DNA of 39,279 bases from assembly GCA_009786315.1 (NCBI GenBank), contig WQTM01000230.1, positions 1 through 39,279 of the forward strand. The letters run 5' to 3'. Every line of letters begins with the position of its first letter. Within the stretch, counting starts at the first letter, position 1. Below are positions 15,205 to 24,930 of this stretch, in pieces. The DNA comes from Pseudomonadota bacterium (lineage in GTDB: Bacteria > Myxococcota > Myxococcia > Myxococcales > Myxococcaceae). The position numbers were made by a program, and so were the translations under genes. The notes beneath the pieces were generated by a model. That model worked only from the letters and a program-made list of their open reading frames with translations. It searched no databases and had not been told where the DNA came from.

Positions 15205-18200
15205 GTGAATAAAATTTTCAGAAAGATGGCTATGCGGAAATTTTTATTTTTGTGGAACATGACGCTGGTGAGTTTGGCGTTTTCGCAAACGCCCGATACG
15301 CAGAACGTAGGGCTAAAGAAGTCAACTTCTGCTGCTCCTGACATTGCTTTAGCGGGGGATGTGACACGCAAGCAAGCGGAGCAAGCGCCGACGGCTCCGA
15401 TATTTCAATATGATCAGTTTCGTTTGGACGTAGAGCTACAGGTGGCGAGCAAGCGGCGCGAGCAGATTGCCGACCTGAACCAAATTATTCAGTTAGGAGT
15501 TGACGAGAAGGAGATGCCCAATCTGCTTTTTCGGTTAGGTGGGTTATATTGGGAGGAGGCGCGCTATCATTTCATTGAAGCCAGCCGCAAGGATGACGAG
15601 ATGGTGGCGGCCATAGACAGGCAGGACAAGGGTGCGCAGGCGCGCATTGCAGCAGAGAAGAAAGTGTTATTGGGCAAGCAGGTTGAATATGGTCAGCTTG
15701 CGAACCGGCAATATGCTGATGTGGTTCAGCGCTACAAGAACTACGCGCGCAACGACGAGGTGTTGTTTTTTCTAGGCCACAACTCCTTCAATTTGGGAGA
15801 GACCAGCAAGGGGCTGGTTGCTTTTGAGAAGCTCATAAAGGACTACCCGAAGTCTCGTTTTGTTCCTGACACCTACATTGTTTTTGGCCAATACTATTTC
15901 AACAATTCCCAGGGAAAAACGGAGCAACTCAAGAAGGCATTGGATGCTTTTCAGAAAGCGGCGGCATACCCTGACAACCAGGCCTTTGCCTACGCGCTTT
16001 ATATGCAAGGTTGGTGTCACTACAATTTAGGGGAGTTTGCCCAGGCCAAGGAGCAATTCAAATCCGTCATTCTCTATGGGGAGCTTGCAGGGAGGAAGGC
16101 GGTGGAGGGGGAGAAAGGCAGGCCGGACGCGCGTATAGGCCTCATTCGTGAAGCCATGAACGACTTTGTGCGTGCTTATGCGCGGGGAGGGGGGACGCCT
16201 GGGGATGCGAAGATGGAGTTTGCCCGTGTAAGCAAGAAAGAAGAAGAGCGTTTCAACATGCTCAAGCAGTTGGCGAACTTTTATTACCAAGAAGGCAGCG
16301 ATCGCGAAGCGGCGGTGGCGTTTGATCTATTGATTCAAGAGCGCCCGCTTTCTCCGGAGGCGCCTGGTTTTCAAGGGAAGATAGTGGACTGTGTCATGCG
16401 GGCGGGGAACAAGCCGATGACGGTGGCACAGGTACGCAAGCTTGTTAAAATTCTGACTCAAGTTGAGGCCAGTGGAACCATAACAGAGGCGAAGGACAAA
16501 ATTGCTTTGAGTGAAGCCAGGGATTTGGCGGAGCGAACCATCTCCAATCTTGCAGTGAACTGGCACAAAGAGGGTTCCAAGACGAGGAATGAGGAGACAT
16601 TTCAGTTTGCGAACGATGTTTACGCTGATTACATGACGCTTTTTCCGGACAGCAAGAAAGCTTATGAGCTCAGGTTTTTCTGGGCAGAGTTGTTGTTTGA
16701 CTTGTTGCACAACCATGCCAAGGCGGCAGAGCAATACGGGATGGTTGCAGACGAAGATGTACGTCGTATAGAGAGCAAACAAGCTCCGGGCAAGTGGCTA
16801 AAGGACGCCGCCTACAATGCCATTCTCGCCTACAATGAAGTGGTTGTTCAAGCCAAGGTGAAGGGGAGTTTGAAAGCTGGGGCAGAGAGGGCTTCGCGTT
16901 CATCACCTCCCAAGCCTCGGCAGATACCAGAGGAATACAAGCGGTTGTTGGCTGCTTGCGATCGTTATTTGAAATATGTTCCTGGAGAGAAGAGCCAAGT
17001 TGAAATCGCTTATATTGCGGCGAAAGTTTACTACGATCACAACCACCTAGAAGAAGCGAGTGAGCGTTTTATTGAGATTGCAGAAAAATATCCCAACGCC
17101 AAATTTGGGACAGGCAAGACGGCCGGAGAGTTGTCTGCGCACTTAGCCCTAAACTGTTATGAGCAGTTGCAGCAATGGGAGAAGCTGCATCAAACGGCTG
17201 TTCGTTTTTATCGCAACAATCAGCTTGCCAAAGGAGAGCTAAAGCGGGAGTTGGGGGAGATTGTTGAGAGTTCGGCATTCAAGTTGGTTGAGTTATTTGA
17301 GCAGAAGGGGGAGCACAACAATGCGGCGGAAGCCTACATGTCGTTTGCGAGAAATTTTCCAACTTCAAAACTGGCAGCTCAAGCTCTTTTTAATGCTGCG
17401 TTGGGTTATGCGAAAGCCAAGCGATTCAACAAGGCCATAGAGACGCGGCAGCTTCTCATTAAGCAACATTCAAGCTCGCAATATTACCCAGAGACGCTCT
17501 ATCTCCTTGCGCAGGACTTTGTGATGGCTGCGGACTTTGAGTTAGCGGCTGGCTATTTCGAGCAGTATTTTTTGCAATACAGCCGCACATTGCCACCAGG
17601 TGCGACGGGGGCAAAACGTTCGACCTCGCGTGCTGCTGGGAAGCATTCCGACAAAACGGTGGTGAAGCCAAAAGAGTCTGAATTTGGTTTCAAAGAGGAC
17701 AAGGCGCAGACGGCGCTTTTCAATGCGCTTTCCTTTCGAACAGGGCTTGGGCAACCTGAGAGAGCTGTTAAGAATGGGGACGTCTATTTGGGCATATGGC
17801 CCAATTCCAAGGAAGCGGACGAAGTGTTTTGGGCTGTTGTCCGGAACATGGAGAAGCTTGGGAGGGGTCGTCAAGCCATACGCATGTTGGAGGAGTATGC
17901 TGAGCAGAAGCGTCGTTCGCCGAATGCCTATGTGACAGCTCAGGCCAAATTGTTTGCGCTTGCACGTGGAGCCAATATGCGAACTTTAGCGGCGCGTGCG
18001 AGCGAGGAGCTGCGGACATATTTCAAACGTTTGCCCAAGAAGAATGTTGAAGAGCTTGGGATAGAGACAAAAGAGAGCGTGGCACTTGCTTTTTATGATG
18101 AAGCAGAAAGTGGCTACCAGCACTACCTACGGCTTCGCGTTCGCTTGAATGATTTGAACAATGCAGCTCAGTTTCAGGAGACAGTGAAAGCGAAGGAGCT

Positions 18201-18744
18201 TTCGCTTGCCGAGTTATTGCGGGTATACACGGGGATTGTTGGAGTGGGTTCTCCGGGGTATGCCATTTGTGCTTCTGGCAGGTTAGGGGATGCCTATGCG
18301 GATATGGCACAAAACTTTCTTGAGATGCCGAATCCTCGGGGGATGCCGGCGGAGTTGGAGGCGGAGTTTAGGGGTATGCTCCAAGAAAGGGCGTTGCCTT
18401 TCTCAAAGGAAGCGGTGGTATATTATCAAGCCAGTGTGCATGCTGCTCGCAAGAACAATCTTTCAAACAGGTGTTCGCAGAATGCGCTTGAGCAGCTGCG
18501 CAACAAATATCGAATTCCAGGTTTTGAGCAGAGGAGAGAGCTTCTCATGAATCTTGATACAAAGCAGCAAGTTCAACCGACCATGTTGACCACTCAGGCT
18601 GCTGCACCTGAGGCGCCGTTAACCCAGGAGCAAGTCCGGCGGTTAACAAATGCAATCCATGCATCTCATCAGATACCCATACCTGCCAAAGATGTTTCAC
18701 CTGCTTCTGAGAGCTTGAAGGAGTCCAATGATGAACCGCTCTAA
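15205..18744 (+). CDS. gltD: Periplasmic TPR protein GltD (AgmU) of the gliding complex
   Basis: About 1,179 residues, close to the roughly 1,200 of M. xanthus GltD/AgmU. The start is read as GTG 15205, because AAGGAG lies five bases upstream; ATG 15226 is an alternative. The N-terminus is a signal peptide with a basic n-region and a core ending LVSLAFSQ. The rest is almost all helical TPR-type repeats, such as LFRLGGLYWEEARYHF and LFNAALGYAKAKRFNKAIE. In M. xanthus GltD is a periplasmic scaffold of the Agl-Glt gliding machinery and a homologue of NfsD in spore-coat export. It heads the eight-gene run here and overlaps gltE. A weak extended -10 (TGGTATGCA, 15142-15150) may be its promoter. 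The assignment rests on length, TPR content and gene order. Confidence 0.85.
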   Translation: MNKIFRKMAMRKFLFLWNMTLVSLAFSQTPDTQNVGLKKSTSAAPDIALAGDVTRKQAEQAPTAPIFQYDQFRLDVELQVASKRREQIADLNQIIQLGVDEKEMPNLLFRLGGLYWEEARYHFIEASRKDDEMVAAIDRQDKGAQARIAAEKKVLLGKQVEYGQLANRQYADVVQRYKNYARNDEVLFFLGHNSFNLGETSKGLVAFEKLIKDYPKSRFVPDTYIVFGQYYFNNSQGKTEQLKKALDAFQKAAAYPDNQAFAYALYMQGWCHYNLGEFAQAKEQFKSVILYGELAGRKAVEGEKGRPDARIGLIREAMNDFVRAYARGGGTPGDAKMEFARVSKKEEERFNMLKQLANFYYQEGSDREAAVAFDLLIQERPLSPEAPGFQGKIVDCVMRAGNKPMTVAQVRKLVKILTQVEASGTITEAKDKIALSEARDLAERTISNLAVNWHKEGSKTRNEETFQFANDVYADYMTLFPDSKKAYELRFFWAELLFDLLHNHAKAAEQYGMVADEDVRRIESKQAPGKWLKDAAYNAILAYNEVVVQAKVKGSLKAGAERASRSSPPKPRQIPEEYKRLLAACDRYLKYVPGEKSQVEIAYIAAKVYYDHNHLEEASERFIEIAEKYPNAKFGTGKTAGELSAHLALNCYEQLQQWEKLHQTAVRFYRNNQLAKGELKRELGEIVESSAFKLVELFEQKGEHNNAAEAYMSFARNFPTSKLAAQALFNAALGYAKAKRFNKAIETRQLLIKQHSSSQYYPETLYLLAQDFVMAADFELAAGYFEQYFLQYSRTLPPGATGAKRSTSRAAGKHSDKTVVKPKESEFGFKEDKAQTALFNALSFRTGLGQPERAVKNGDVYLGIWPNSKEADEVFWAVVRNMEKLGRGRQAIRMLEEYAEQKRRSPNAYVTAQAKLFALARGANMRTLAARASEELRTYFKRLPKKNVEELGIETKESVALAFYDEAESGYQHYLRLRVRLNDLNNAAQFQETVKAKELSLAELLRVYTGIVGVGSPGYAICASGRLGDAYADMAQNFLEMPNPRGMPAELEAEFRGMLQERALPFSKEAVVYYQASVHAARKNNLSNRCSQNALEQLRNKYRIPGFEQRRELLMNLDTKQQVQPTMLTTQAAAPEAPLTQEQVRRLTNAIHASHQIPIPAKDVSPASESLKESNDEPL

Positions 18745-20056
18745 GTTTTTCACAGGACGACAATTTTGCAGTTTGCGTTGCGAGCTGGTGGTTGTTGGTT
18801 GCATGGTTGTCTGGATGTTTGCTTGCCCAAGGACGGAGTCTGCGGTTCAGGTTTCGTTGCCCGAAGATGAAAAGCCGGTGCCAGCAGATTCGGAGATATC
18901 TACCAAGGCTCGGTTGTTGTTTGAGGATGCCAACAAAACTTTGGAGGCTGCGCGCAAAGCGAATGCATATGACTTTCCGGCCCTGGAGAGGAAATACAAA
19001 GCGGTTCTTCAGGCAGACCGTCGTTTGGTAGAAGCCGCCTACAACTTGGGTGTGTTGGCGCAAATGCAAAACCGTGTGGAGGAGGCTGAGGGCTATTACA
19101 AAGAGGTTTTGAAGCAGCGGCCTGAGGTTTCGGCAGCGGCGGTGAATTTAGGGGTATTGGCGATGAATGCAGGGGACTTGGGGAGGGCGCAGTCCATATT
19201 ACAGGCGGCGGCGGATATTTACCCTAAGGATGCAGAGAGCAGGGCACAATTGGCCAACGTATATGTGCGGTTGGGGGATACAAGGAGGGCGGTGCAGTCG
19301 GCGAGGGAGGGTCTCTACAGGGATTCTCAAAACCTTTCGGCCTACAAGGCGATGATGGCGGCCTATTTGTCGGCCAGGCAATATGACTTATTACGGCTTG
19401 TTGCTGCGCGGGTCAAAGATGTGCGCAAGGATGAGCCGGACACACCCTACTATTTAGGGTTGGCAGCTTTGGGTGAGGGCAAGGATGCTGACGCCAAGGC
19501 TTTGTTTCAGAGGGCGTTGGAGCTTCACCCTGGGCATTTTGATGCAGCGGTGGAGTTGGCGAAAATTGAGCTTCGTTATGAGAGTGCCGAGAATGCTGAA
19601 GTAGCTGTGCGTCGTGTATTGCAGATGGATGGGAGGAATGTTCCGGCATTATTGGGTTTGGCGGTGAGTTATAGTGAGCTTGGGCAGCAGGACAAGGCGA
19701 TGCAGGTATACGACGAAGTTGACAAACTCAACGCGAAGCAGCCGGAGGTAGCTTTCAACCGTGGTGTTATTATGTCCAAGAAGGGGGAGCCGGAGAAGGC
19801 GATTGAATATTTCAAGAAATACATACAACTGGTGGGAGGGCGGACGGTGGTAGACCATCCTGTTTATGCGAATATTCGTCAGGAGGAGGCGGTGATATTG
19901 AAGAGGGAGGAGGACAGTCGGGTAGCGGAGGAGGAGAAGAGGCAGCAGGAGAAGAGGCAGCAGGAGGAGAAGAAGCAGAAGGAAGCGGAGTTAAGGAAGG
20001 CGCAATCGGATGCGAAAGGTGGGGCTTCGAGTGCGGGGCCGGGCACGCCCAAATAA
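18728..20056 (+). CDS. gltE: TPR lipoprotein GltE (AglT)
   Basis: A 442-residue protein that starts inside the last codons of gltD, with AAGGAG (18718-18723) upstream; ATG 18728 and 18731 are both possible. Residues 20-32 are hydrophobic and end in MFAC, giving a non-ideal lipobox with Cys33, so it is probably a lipoprotein. TPR units follow from about residue 95 (AAYNLGVLAQMQNRVEEAEGYY, AVNLGVLAMNAGDLGRAQS, PYYLGLAALGEGKDADAK). A charged coiled-coil tail rich in Glu/Lys/Gln occupies the last 55 residues. M. xanthus GltE is a TPR lipoprotein of the outer envelope in the gliding complex. Position between gltD and a gltF-like gene supports the assignment. Confidence 0.84.
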   Translation: MMNRSKFFTGRQFCSLRCELVVVGCMVVWMFACPRTESAVQVSLPEDEKPVPADSEISTKARLLFEDANKTLEAARKANAYDFPALERKYKAVLQADRRLVEAAYNLGVLAQMQNRVEEAEGYYKEVLKQRPEVSAAAVNLGVLAMNAGDLGRAQSILQAAADIYPKDAESRAQLANVYVRLGDTRRAVQSAREGLYRDSQNLSAYKAMMAAYLSARQYDLLRLVAARVKDVRKDEPDTPYYLGLAALGEGKDADAKALFQRALELHPGHFDAAVELAKIELRYESAENAEVAVRRVLQMDGRNVPALLGLAVSYSELGQQDKAMQVYDEVDKLNAKQPEVAFNRGVIMSKKGEPEKAIEYFKKYIQLVGGRTVVDHPVYANIRQEEAVILKREEDSRVAEEEKRQQEKRQQEEKKQKEAELRKAQSDAKGGASSAGPGTPK

Positions 20057-20181
20057 CGACATCTAACCACACGCAGAAGTATCATTACTTTCGGTTGATA
20101 GGTGAAAACTGAAGATCACAAAGGCAGTGATGCCTATAGGAATGGCAGAAGTTTTGCGCTAGAACAGTGAGCAGGTGCGAT

Positions 20182-20436
20182 ATGAGGAATTGGTTTTTTT
20201 GTATGCTGGTTATTTCCGGTTTTGCGGTTGCGGAGGATGTTCCCAAGGCGACATATGAGGGCAAGGCTGGAGGGAAGCTCAAGGTATTTGATTTTGATGC
20301 AGACATTATTGAGGGGGACCTCAATCGTCCTGACAGCGAGTATGTGGATGCGATGACGCGGGCTGTGCACTCGAATCTCATTCGAGTTCGAGAGGACTAT
20401 AGAGAGAAGATCATGCAATCTGCAGGAGAGCTTTAA
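20182..20436 (+). CDS. gltF: Small secreted protein GltF (CglF-like)
   Basis: An 84-residue protein. ATG 20182 gives a compact type I signal peptide (MRNWFFCMLVISGFAVA, cleavage before EDVP); a GTG at 20167 would add five residues. The mature part has VFDFDADIIEGDLNRPDSEY followed by a helix with ENREDY-like charge (IRVREDYREKIMQSAGEL). It has no lipobox and no second membrane segment, so it should be periplasmic. Its place between gltE and the FHA gene is that of gltF in M. xanthus, where a small secreted protein of this sort is known also as CglF. The assignment leans on position and on the FDAD-EGDL segment that I associate with this family. Confidence 0.72.
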   Translation: MRNWFFCMLVISGFAVAEDVPKATYEGKAGGKLKVFDFDADIIEGDLNRPDSEYVDAMTRAVHSNLIRVREDYREKIMQSAGEL

Positions 20437-20477
20437 TGTGCACCTTGTTTTATGAAAGTTACACCATTGCGGTGTTT

Positions 20478-20486
20478 AAAGGAGGT
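20478..20486 (+). promoter_or_regulatory. Near-perfect ribosome site deciding the gltG start
   Basis: AAAGGAGGT lies four bases before TTG 20491. The upstream in-frame ATG 20452 has no such site, and the 13 residues it would add contain the ribosome site itself. TTG 20491 is therefore the better start. Confidence 0.7.
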
Positions 20487-20490
20487 ACCT

Positions 20491-22410
20491 TTGGCTACAC
20501 CATTAAGGCTTAGAGTATTTAAGGCGGGGGCACAAGTTGAGTGTAAGGATTTTGATTGTAGCATTATCAAAATAGGGCGGCTGTCAGCTGCCCAGCTTTG
20601 CCTGGATGACGAAAAGGTTTCTCGTATTCACGCGGTGATTGATGTGGCGGTTGATGGGACTTTTTCCATCATTGACATGGGGAGTGTAGAGGGGACTTTT
20701 GTTAACGGCAGGCGTATCAACCGTGGTGATTTGCGGTTTGGGGATGAAATTCGGGTGGGGAACACCATCATCCATGTAGAGGATGCTTCTGTTGCGGAGG
20801 AAGTTGTTGCAGTGCCAAGCTTGCCGTTGCCTGTGGCTGTTTTGGAAGCTGCGCCGGAGGCGGCGGTGGCTGCAGCTGCTGTGGTTGTTTCTGTTTCTCC
20901 CCACCAGACACCATCTGCTGAAGTTTTGCGTACCCCTGTGGTGACTGTTTCTCCCGCAGTGGTTTCTATTTCTCAGGAGGCTATTGGGGCGAGGGGGGCT
21001 TTGGGGTCGGCGAAGCCTGTTGTGCGTTCTCCGAGGAGGGGCGTATCCAATGGTGGGAAGCCCTTGGGTCTTGAGATTAGGCTCATGTGGGGAGACCAGG
21101 CATTAGAGTCGCACTATTTTTCTCCGAGTCAGAAAGCTCAGTTTGTGGTGGGGACGGCATCGGGTGTTGATTTTCCGATGAGGGATTTGTTGTTCCCCGG
21201 GACTTCGCTGGAGGTGGTTTCTTTTGACAAGGGGCAAGCCTCTTTGCAGTTTACGGAGAGGATGGAGGGGGAGTTTCATGCGGATGGCAAGTCTCCGATG
21301 AAGCTTTCGACGGCCATACAGGCGAAGGTTGCGGCGGCTGGGAATGGTGCCTACAGCATTGACTTACGTGACTCTGACTTCATGTGGATAAATTTAGGAG
21401 ACAATGTTGTACTTGAAGCCCACATGGACACGGAGCCGAAGCCGGCCTGGGTTCCATTTCTGAACCGTATTGACTTTTCGGCCCTCAATATTTTTCTTGT
21501 GATTGCATTGCTTGGCTCATTGTTTGTTATTTCGGCCCTCAATATGGAGAGGGAGGGCGGCCTAACAGACGAGTTGTCGGCGGACAATGCGCGGTTGGTC
21601 AAGCTTATTGAGCAATCTCCGGATATTCAGAAAAACATTCAGCGGAAGATAGAGAACATCAAAAAGTCCAATGCAGGCGAAGCTGCGGCGAAGGCGAAGG
21701 GCAATGATGGGGAGATGGGGAGGAAGAATGCTGTTCAGAGGGAGGGTAGAGCGACACCGAAGGGTGACCCCAACGACAACACTTTGCAGCGTCAAGTTTT
21801 GACCAATCTTCTTGGAGCGGGTTCAGGGAGTGGAGGTCCTGGAGGGAGTGTTTTGAGCAATGGGAGTGGGGGTGCGGCCATTGCGGCCTTAGGGAACCTA
21901 AGGGGTGCCAGGGTAGGAGATGCTGGGGGTTTAGGAGGGCTTGGTGTGAGAGGTGTAGGCTCTGGAGGAGGAGGCCACTCATTAAATTCCATTGGTATAG
22001 GGGGGACGGGGACGAAGACGGGCTCCTCGTTTGGTACTTCGGGAACTCCGGGGCTTGCAGGTCGCGCCAACAACGTTGTACCAGAGCTGAGCACGTCGGA
22101 TCTCAACATTGATGGCAACGTTGACGGTGAGCTTATTCGTCAAGTGATTCGCCGCAACAGCTCGCAAATTCGAGCTTGTTATGAGGCGCAGCTCATTCGT
22201 TATCCGAAATTAGCCGGTAGGATTGCCATTCGTTTTGTTATCAACAGTACGGGGACGGTTGATTCCTCCAATGTTTATGCTTCGACGATGAACAACAAGG
22301 AGATGGGGAGTTGTGTTGCGAATAAAATTCGGTTGTTGGAATTTCCCAGACCGAAAGGAGGCGGGACAGCGCAAGTAACATATCCTTTCATCTTTAAGCC
22401 TACAGGTTAA
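20491..22410 (+). CDS. gltG: FHA / AgmX-PglI domain protein GltG (PglI)
   Basis: About 639 residues from TTG 20491. An N-terminal FHA domain (about 15-95) carries the family pattern IGRLSAAQLCLDDEKVSRIHA and GSVEGTFVNGRRI, and should bind phosphothreonine in the cytoplasm. A variable linker, then one membrane segment (about 326-352, ALNIFLVIALLGSLFVISAL), leads into a Lys/Glu stretch, a long Gly/Ser-rich flexible region (about 445-520) and the C-terminal TonB-like AgmX/PglI domain (about 543-638, with QIRACYEAQLIRYPKLAGRI). In M. xanthus GltG spans the inner membrane and reaches into the periplasm with its TonB-like end. A kinase is encoded 8 kb upstream, but nothing shows that it supplies the phosphopeptide. 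Length and domain order match PglI closely. Confidence 0.93.
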   Translation: MATPLRLRVFKAGAQVECKDFDCSIIKIGRLSAAQLCLDDEKVSRIHAVIDVAVDGTFSIIDMGSVEGTFVNGRRINRGDLRFGDEIRVGNTIIHVEDASVAEEVVAVPSLPLPVAVLEAAPEAAVAAAAVVVSVSPHQTPSAEVLRTPVVTVSPAVVSISQEAIGARGALGSAKPVVRSPRRGVSNGGKPLGLEIRLMWGDQALESHYFSPSQKAQFVVGTASGVDFPMRDLLFPGTSLEVVSFDKGQASLQFTERMEGEFHADGKSPMKLSTAIQAKVAAAGNGAYSIDLRDSDFMWINLGDNVVLEAHMDTEPKPAWVPFLNRIDFSALNIFLVIALLGSLFVISALNMEREGGLTDELSADNARLVKLIEQSPDIQKNIQRKIENIKKSNAGEAAAKAKGNDGEMGRKNAVQREGRATPKGDPNDNTLQRQVLTNLLGAGSGSGGPGGSVLSNGSGGAAIAALGNLRGARVGDAGGLGGLGVRGVGSGGGGHSLNSIGIGGTGTKTGSSFGTSGTPGLAGRANNVVPELSTSDLNIDGNVDGELIRQVIRRNSSQIRACYEAQLIRYPKLAGRIAIRFVINSTGTVDSSNVYASTMNNKEMGSCVANKIRLLEFPRPKGGGTAQVTYPFIFKPTG

Positions 22411-22496
22411 TGAGCTAGGATAGGATATGTGGAGGGAAGAAGGGCAGGGGAGATTTGAGTTATATATGCCTTCGTGGCGGTGAGGTGTTGAATAGC

Positions 22497-23120
22497 ATGC
22501 GTTTTCGATTGGCTTTTCTGGTATTTTTAATTCCTTGGTCATTGGTTTTAGCTCAAGAAACGGCTTCTGTTCGTGAGGGTGAGAGGGCGCCTTTGAGGGA
22601 GGTGGAGCAGGGAGCGTATTTGCGGTTACAAGGTGGCGTTTGGTATCTCTTAGAGGCACCGGCGCATGAAGGGGTGAAGGGGCCAAAGTCATTTGGGCAT
22701 TCTTTGCAGCTAGAGGTTGGCTATGAGTTTGCGGAGAGGTTTTCTTTGGGTGTCATGTTGCTTGGCACCTTCAACCCTGCGAATTCTTCATACCATGGCC
22801 AATCAAAGAACAATGAGGCTGCTGGAGGTTTTTCGTCTTTGACACCTGGTTTATCTGCCAAGGTAGGGTTATTTGGTTTCAATGATGCTCACTCGGTACG
22901 AAGGACTTGGATTTATGTACGTGCAGCTGTTGGAGCCAGTTTCTTTTTTCCCAAGGTTTTGCTTCCTGAGATGGACTTTTTGCTCAATGGAGGGATAGGT
23001 GTCGAATACCATACGCGCTTACGGCACTTTTCTATTGGCCTGGAAGCTTCTGGGATAGGTTTGCTGCGAGCAGGTGCTTTCGGCTTTGCAATTACACCGA
23101 GCCTAAGGTACGCGTTCTAG
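22497..23120 (+). CDS. gltH: Outer-membrane beta-barrel GltH (CglE-like)
   Basis: A 207-residue secreted protein from ATG 22497, in frame with an upstream TTG at 22455 that would disrupt the signal peptide. The signal peptide MRFRLAFLVFLIPWSLVLA is cut before QE. The mature part alternates hydrophobic and polar residues in strand-sized pieces (SLQLEVGYEF, RFSLGVMLLG, IYVRAAVGASFF, FSIGLEASGI) and ends in LRYAF, the terminal aromatic expected of a beta-barrel handled by the BAM machine. In M. xanthus GltH is one of the integral outer-membrane parts of the gliding complex. Its position directly after gltG agrees. Confidence 0.82.
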   Translation: MRFRLAFLVFLIPWSLVLAQETASVREGERAPLREVEQGAYLRLQGGVWYLLEAPAHEGVKGPKSFGHSLQLEVGYEFAERFSLGVMLLGTFNPANSSYHGQSKNNEAAGGFSSLTPGLSAKVGLFGFNDAHSVRRTWIYVRAAVGASFFFPKVLLPEMDFLLNGGIGVEYHTRLRHFSIGLEASGIGLLRAGAFGFAITPSLRYAF

Positions 23121-23152
23121 CCAGTTGATATTATTTAACGAGGTTTTTGATT

Positions 23153-24883
23153 ATGTATGAGCAGCAACAGCGCGCGAAGTCCTCGAGGGACGAGCGTGGT
23201 GGAGGGCGTGGTAATTCTCGTGGAGGCAAACGTTTTGGAGAGGGCAAAACCGATACTGGGGCCCGGAAGGTTATTGTTGAGCTTGGGAATTTAGAGCGCG
23301 CACTTACCAAGGGAGATTTTTCATTAGAGCAGTCTCCGCTCCAAGAAATATTGAGGACACTGCGTTCAATGCGTTTGAGCTCCTTAGAGCAGCTTGAGCC
23401 CAATGCTCGAGGTCGGTTGATTACGTCCTTGTTTAGAGTGATGCGGCAAAAGAAGCCTGTTGTTTGGGACGAGTTTCTAAGGCAAGCGACGGCTGCAGTT
23501 AGCGCCTCGGCAGAGCAGGCACCCGCAAGAGACAAGCCTTCAGAAGAGGCAGCGGCGGTTGGTTCGGAGTTGTCTCAGGAAGTGTTGGCAGCTCCCAAGG
23601 AGGTGGCGGATGAGCCAGAGTTGCCGCGGGAGTCAGCAGTTGTTGTCGAAGCATCTTCTTCTGTTGAGGTGGCTGTTTTCGCCGCAGAAGAAAAGCAGGC
23701 GGGAGCCTTGGTGTCTCCGGAGCAATTACAGGCGCAGGCTTATCGTTCTGTTTTGGATTTGGTGGGGCGCATATGGCGTGCTTTGGGTGAGCAAGCTCGC
23801 TCGCAAGCAGTACTGGAAGCGAGTGGGTTACGAGCACTTTCAGAAGAACCCCAGCTTCTGCCGGAACCTGCCAAGAGGGCACCTGACTCCTCGCACAAGG
23901 AGAAGTTTCAAAAGGACAAGAAACGCGAAAAGTCTTCTCGGATAGATTCCCGCGTGACATTTAAGGATTGGAGAGAGCAGGCTGCTCATTTGGAGCAAGC
24001 GCGCAGGACACGGGATGCAGGGCGGCTACATGAAAAAAATGCTTCTTTCGTAGAGGCTGTTCGCCTGTTTGAGTTGGGAGGGGACTTAAAGTCCGCGCTA
24101 CGTTGTGCTGTGTTGGGTGAAATTGAAGAAGCAAGCACAAGGCTCATGAGTCGTTTGTCTTCCTCGGAAGTCAAGTCTATTTTGGAACGATTGGCTGCAT
24201 GGGGGTTGTTGATGGCCTATTGTGCAAAGACGAAGGACTATGAAGCGGTTGCTCGTCTCTATGAGCGGGCGAGGCAGATGGATCAGGCTGCATTGGCCTG
24301 GGAGAAGGTGGGGCGGCTTTCCTTGGCACGTAAAGCTTATGAGCAGGCAGGAGATTTAGAATCGGCAAGTCGCATGCGAGCCATTGAAGTCCAGCAGTTG
24401 ATGGATAGGGGAGATCGCTTGGGTGCAGCAACTTTGTTGGTGGCGACTGGGAATACTCAGGCTGCTATTGATGCACTAAAGGAGCTGCCGGGCCCCAAGG
24501 CCTACCGCTTCCTCTTGAAGCTAAAGCTTGAGGAAGAAGCCCAGAAGCTTGCCACAACTCAAATTGACCAAGCCATTGCAACAGGAGACCATCCCGCCCA
24601 TGCGCGTTGGTTGGAAGCTTTGGATAAGCTACCAGAGGCCATTGAAGCATGGCTGAAAGCCGATCGTCGCGACAAGGCGATGTATTTGTTTGAAAAAACT
24701 GATAAGCATGAACAGGCAGCAGAGTTGGCAGAGGCTTTAGGGCGTTTAGATAAAGCGGAAGCGTTGTTTCGTCGAGCTGGAAATGAGGAACAAGCAGCTC
24801 GAATCGCCGCTTTGCCGCGCCCCGTAGTGGCCGAAGCCCGACAGGATTCTTCATTGGAGCCCCAAGCAAGTGACGTTATGTAA
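23153..24883 (+). CDS. Helical-repeat protein of unknown role between gltH and gltI
   Basis: A 576-residue protein that I cannot name. ATG 23153 has CGAGG nine bases upstream. The first 35 residues are a basic, Arg/Gly/Ser-rich disordered tail. A folded stretch follows (about 35-120), then an acidic Ala/Pro/Glu linker (to about 180) and a Lys/Arg cluster near 250. From about 290 to the end the chain is all helical, with degenerate TPR/HAT-like repeats (LFELGGDLKSALRCAVLG, AALAWEKVGRLSLARKAYEQAGD, AELAEALGRLDKAEALFRRAG). No signal peptide or membrane segment, so cytoplasmic. It sits 32 bases after gltH and 47 bases before gltI, on the same strand, so it should be co-expressed. A cytoplasmic partner of GltI is the obvious guess, on position only. 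Confidence 0.85.
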   Translation: MYEQQQRAKSSRDERGGGRGNSRGGKRFGEGKTDTGARKVIVELGNLERALTKGDFSLEQSPLQEILRTLRSMRLSSLEQLEPNARGRLITSLFRVMRQKKPVVWDEFLRQATAAVSASAEQAPARDKPSEEAAAVGSELSQEVLAAPKEVADEPELPRESAVVVEASSSVEVAVFAAEEKQAGALVSPEQLQAQAYRSVLDLVGRIWRALGEQARSQAVLEASGLRALSEEPQLLPEPAKRAPDSSHKEKFQKDKKREKSSRIDSRVTFKDWREQAAHLEQARRTRDAGRLHEKNASFVEAVRLFELGGDLKSALRCAVLGEIEEASTRLMSRLSSSEVKSILERLAAWGLLMAYCAKTKDYEAVARLYERARQMDQAALAWEKVGRLSLARKAYEQAGDLESASRMRAIEVQQLMDRGDRLGAATLLVATGNTQAAIDALKELPGPKAYRFLLKLKLEEEAQKLATTQIDQAIATGDHPAHARWLEALDKLPEAIEAWLKADRRDKAMYLFEKTDKHEQAAELAEALGRLDKAEALFRRAGNEEQAARIAALPRPVVAEARQDSSLEPQASDVM

Positions 24884-24930
24884 CCCTCCAACACTTACGC
24901 TCGTAATTGTCAGGTGTTGTGGGGTTGGAT

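Noticed and set aside
15205-24883. Nfs spore-coat export cluster
   Set aside because: GltD, GltE and GltG have Nfs homologues, but the presence of the giant GltI and of AgmX-type GltJ in the same run fits Glt.
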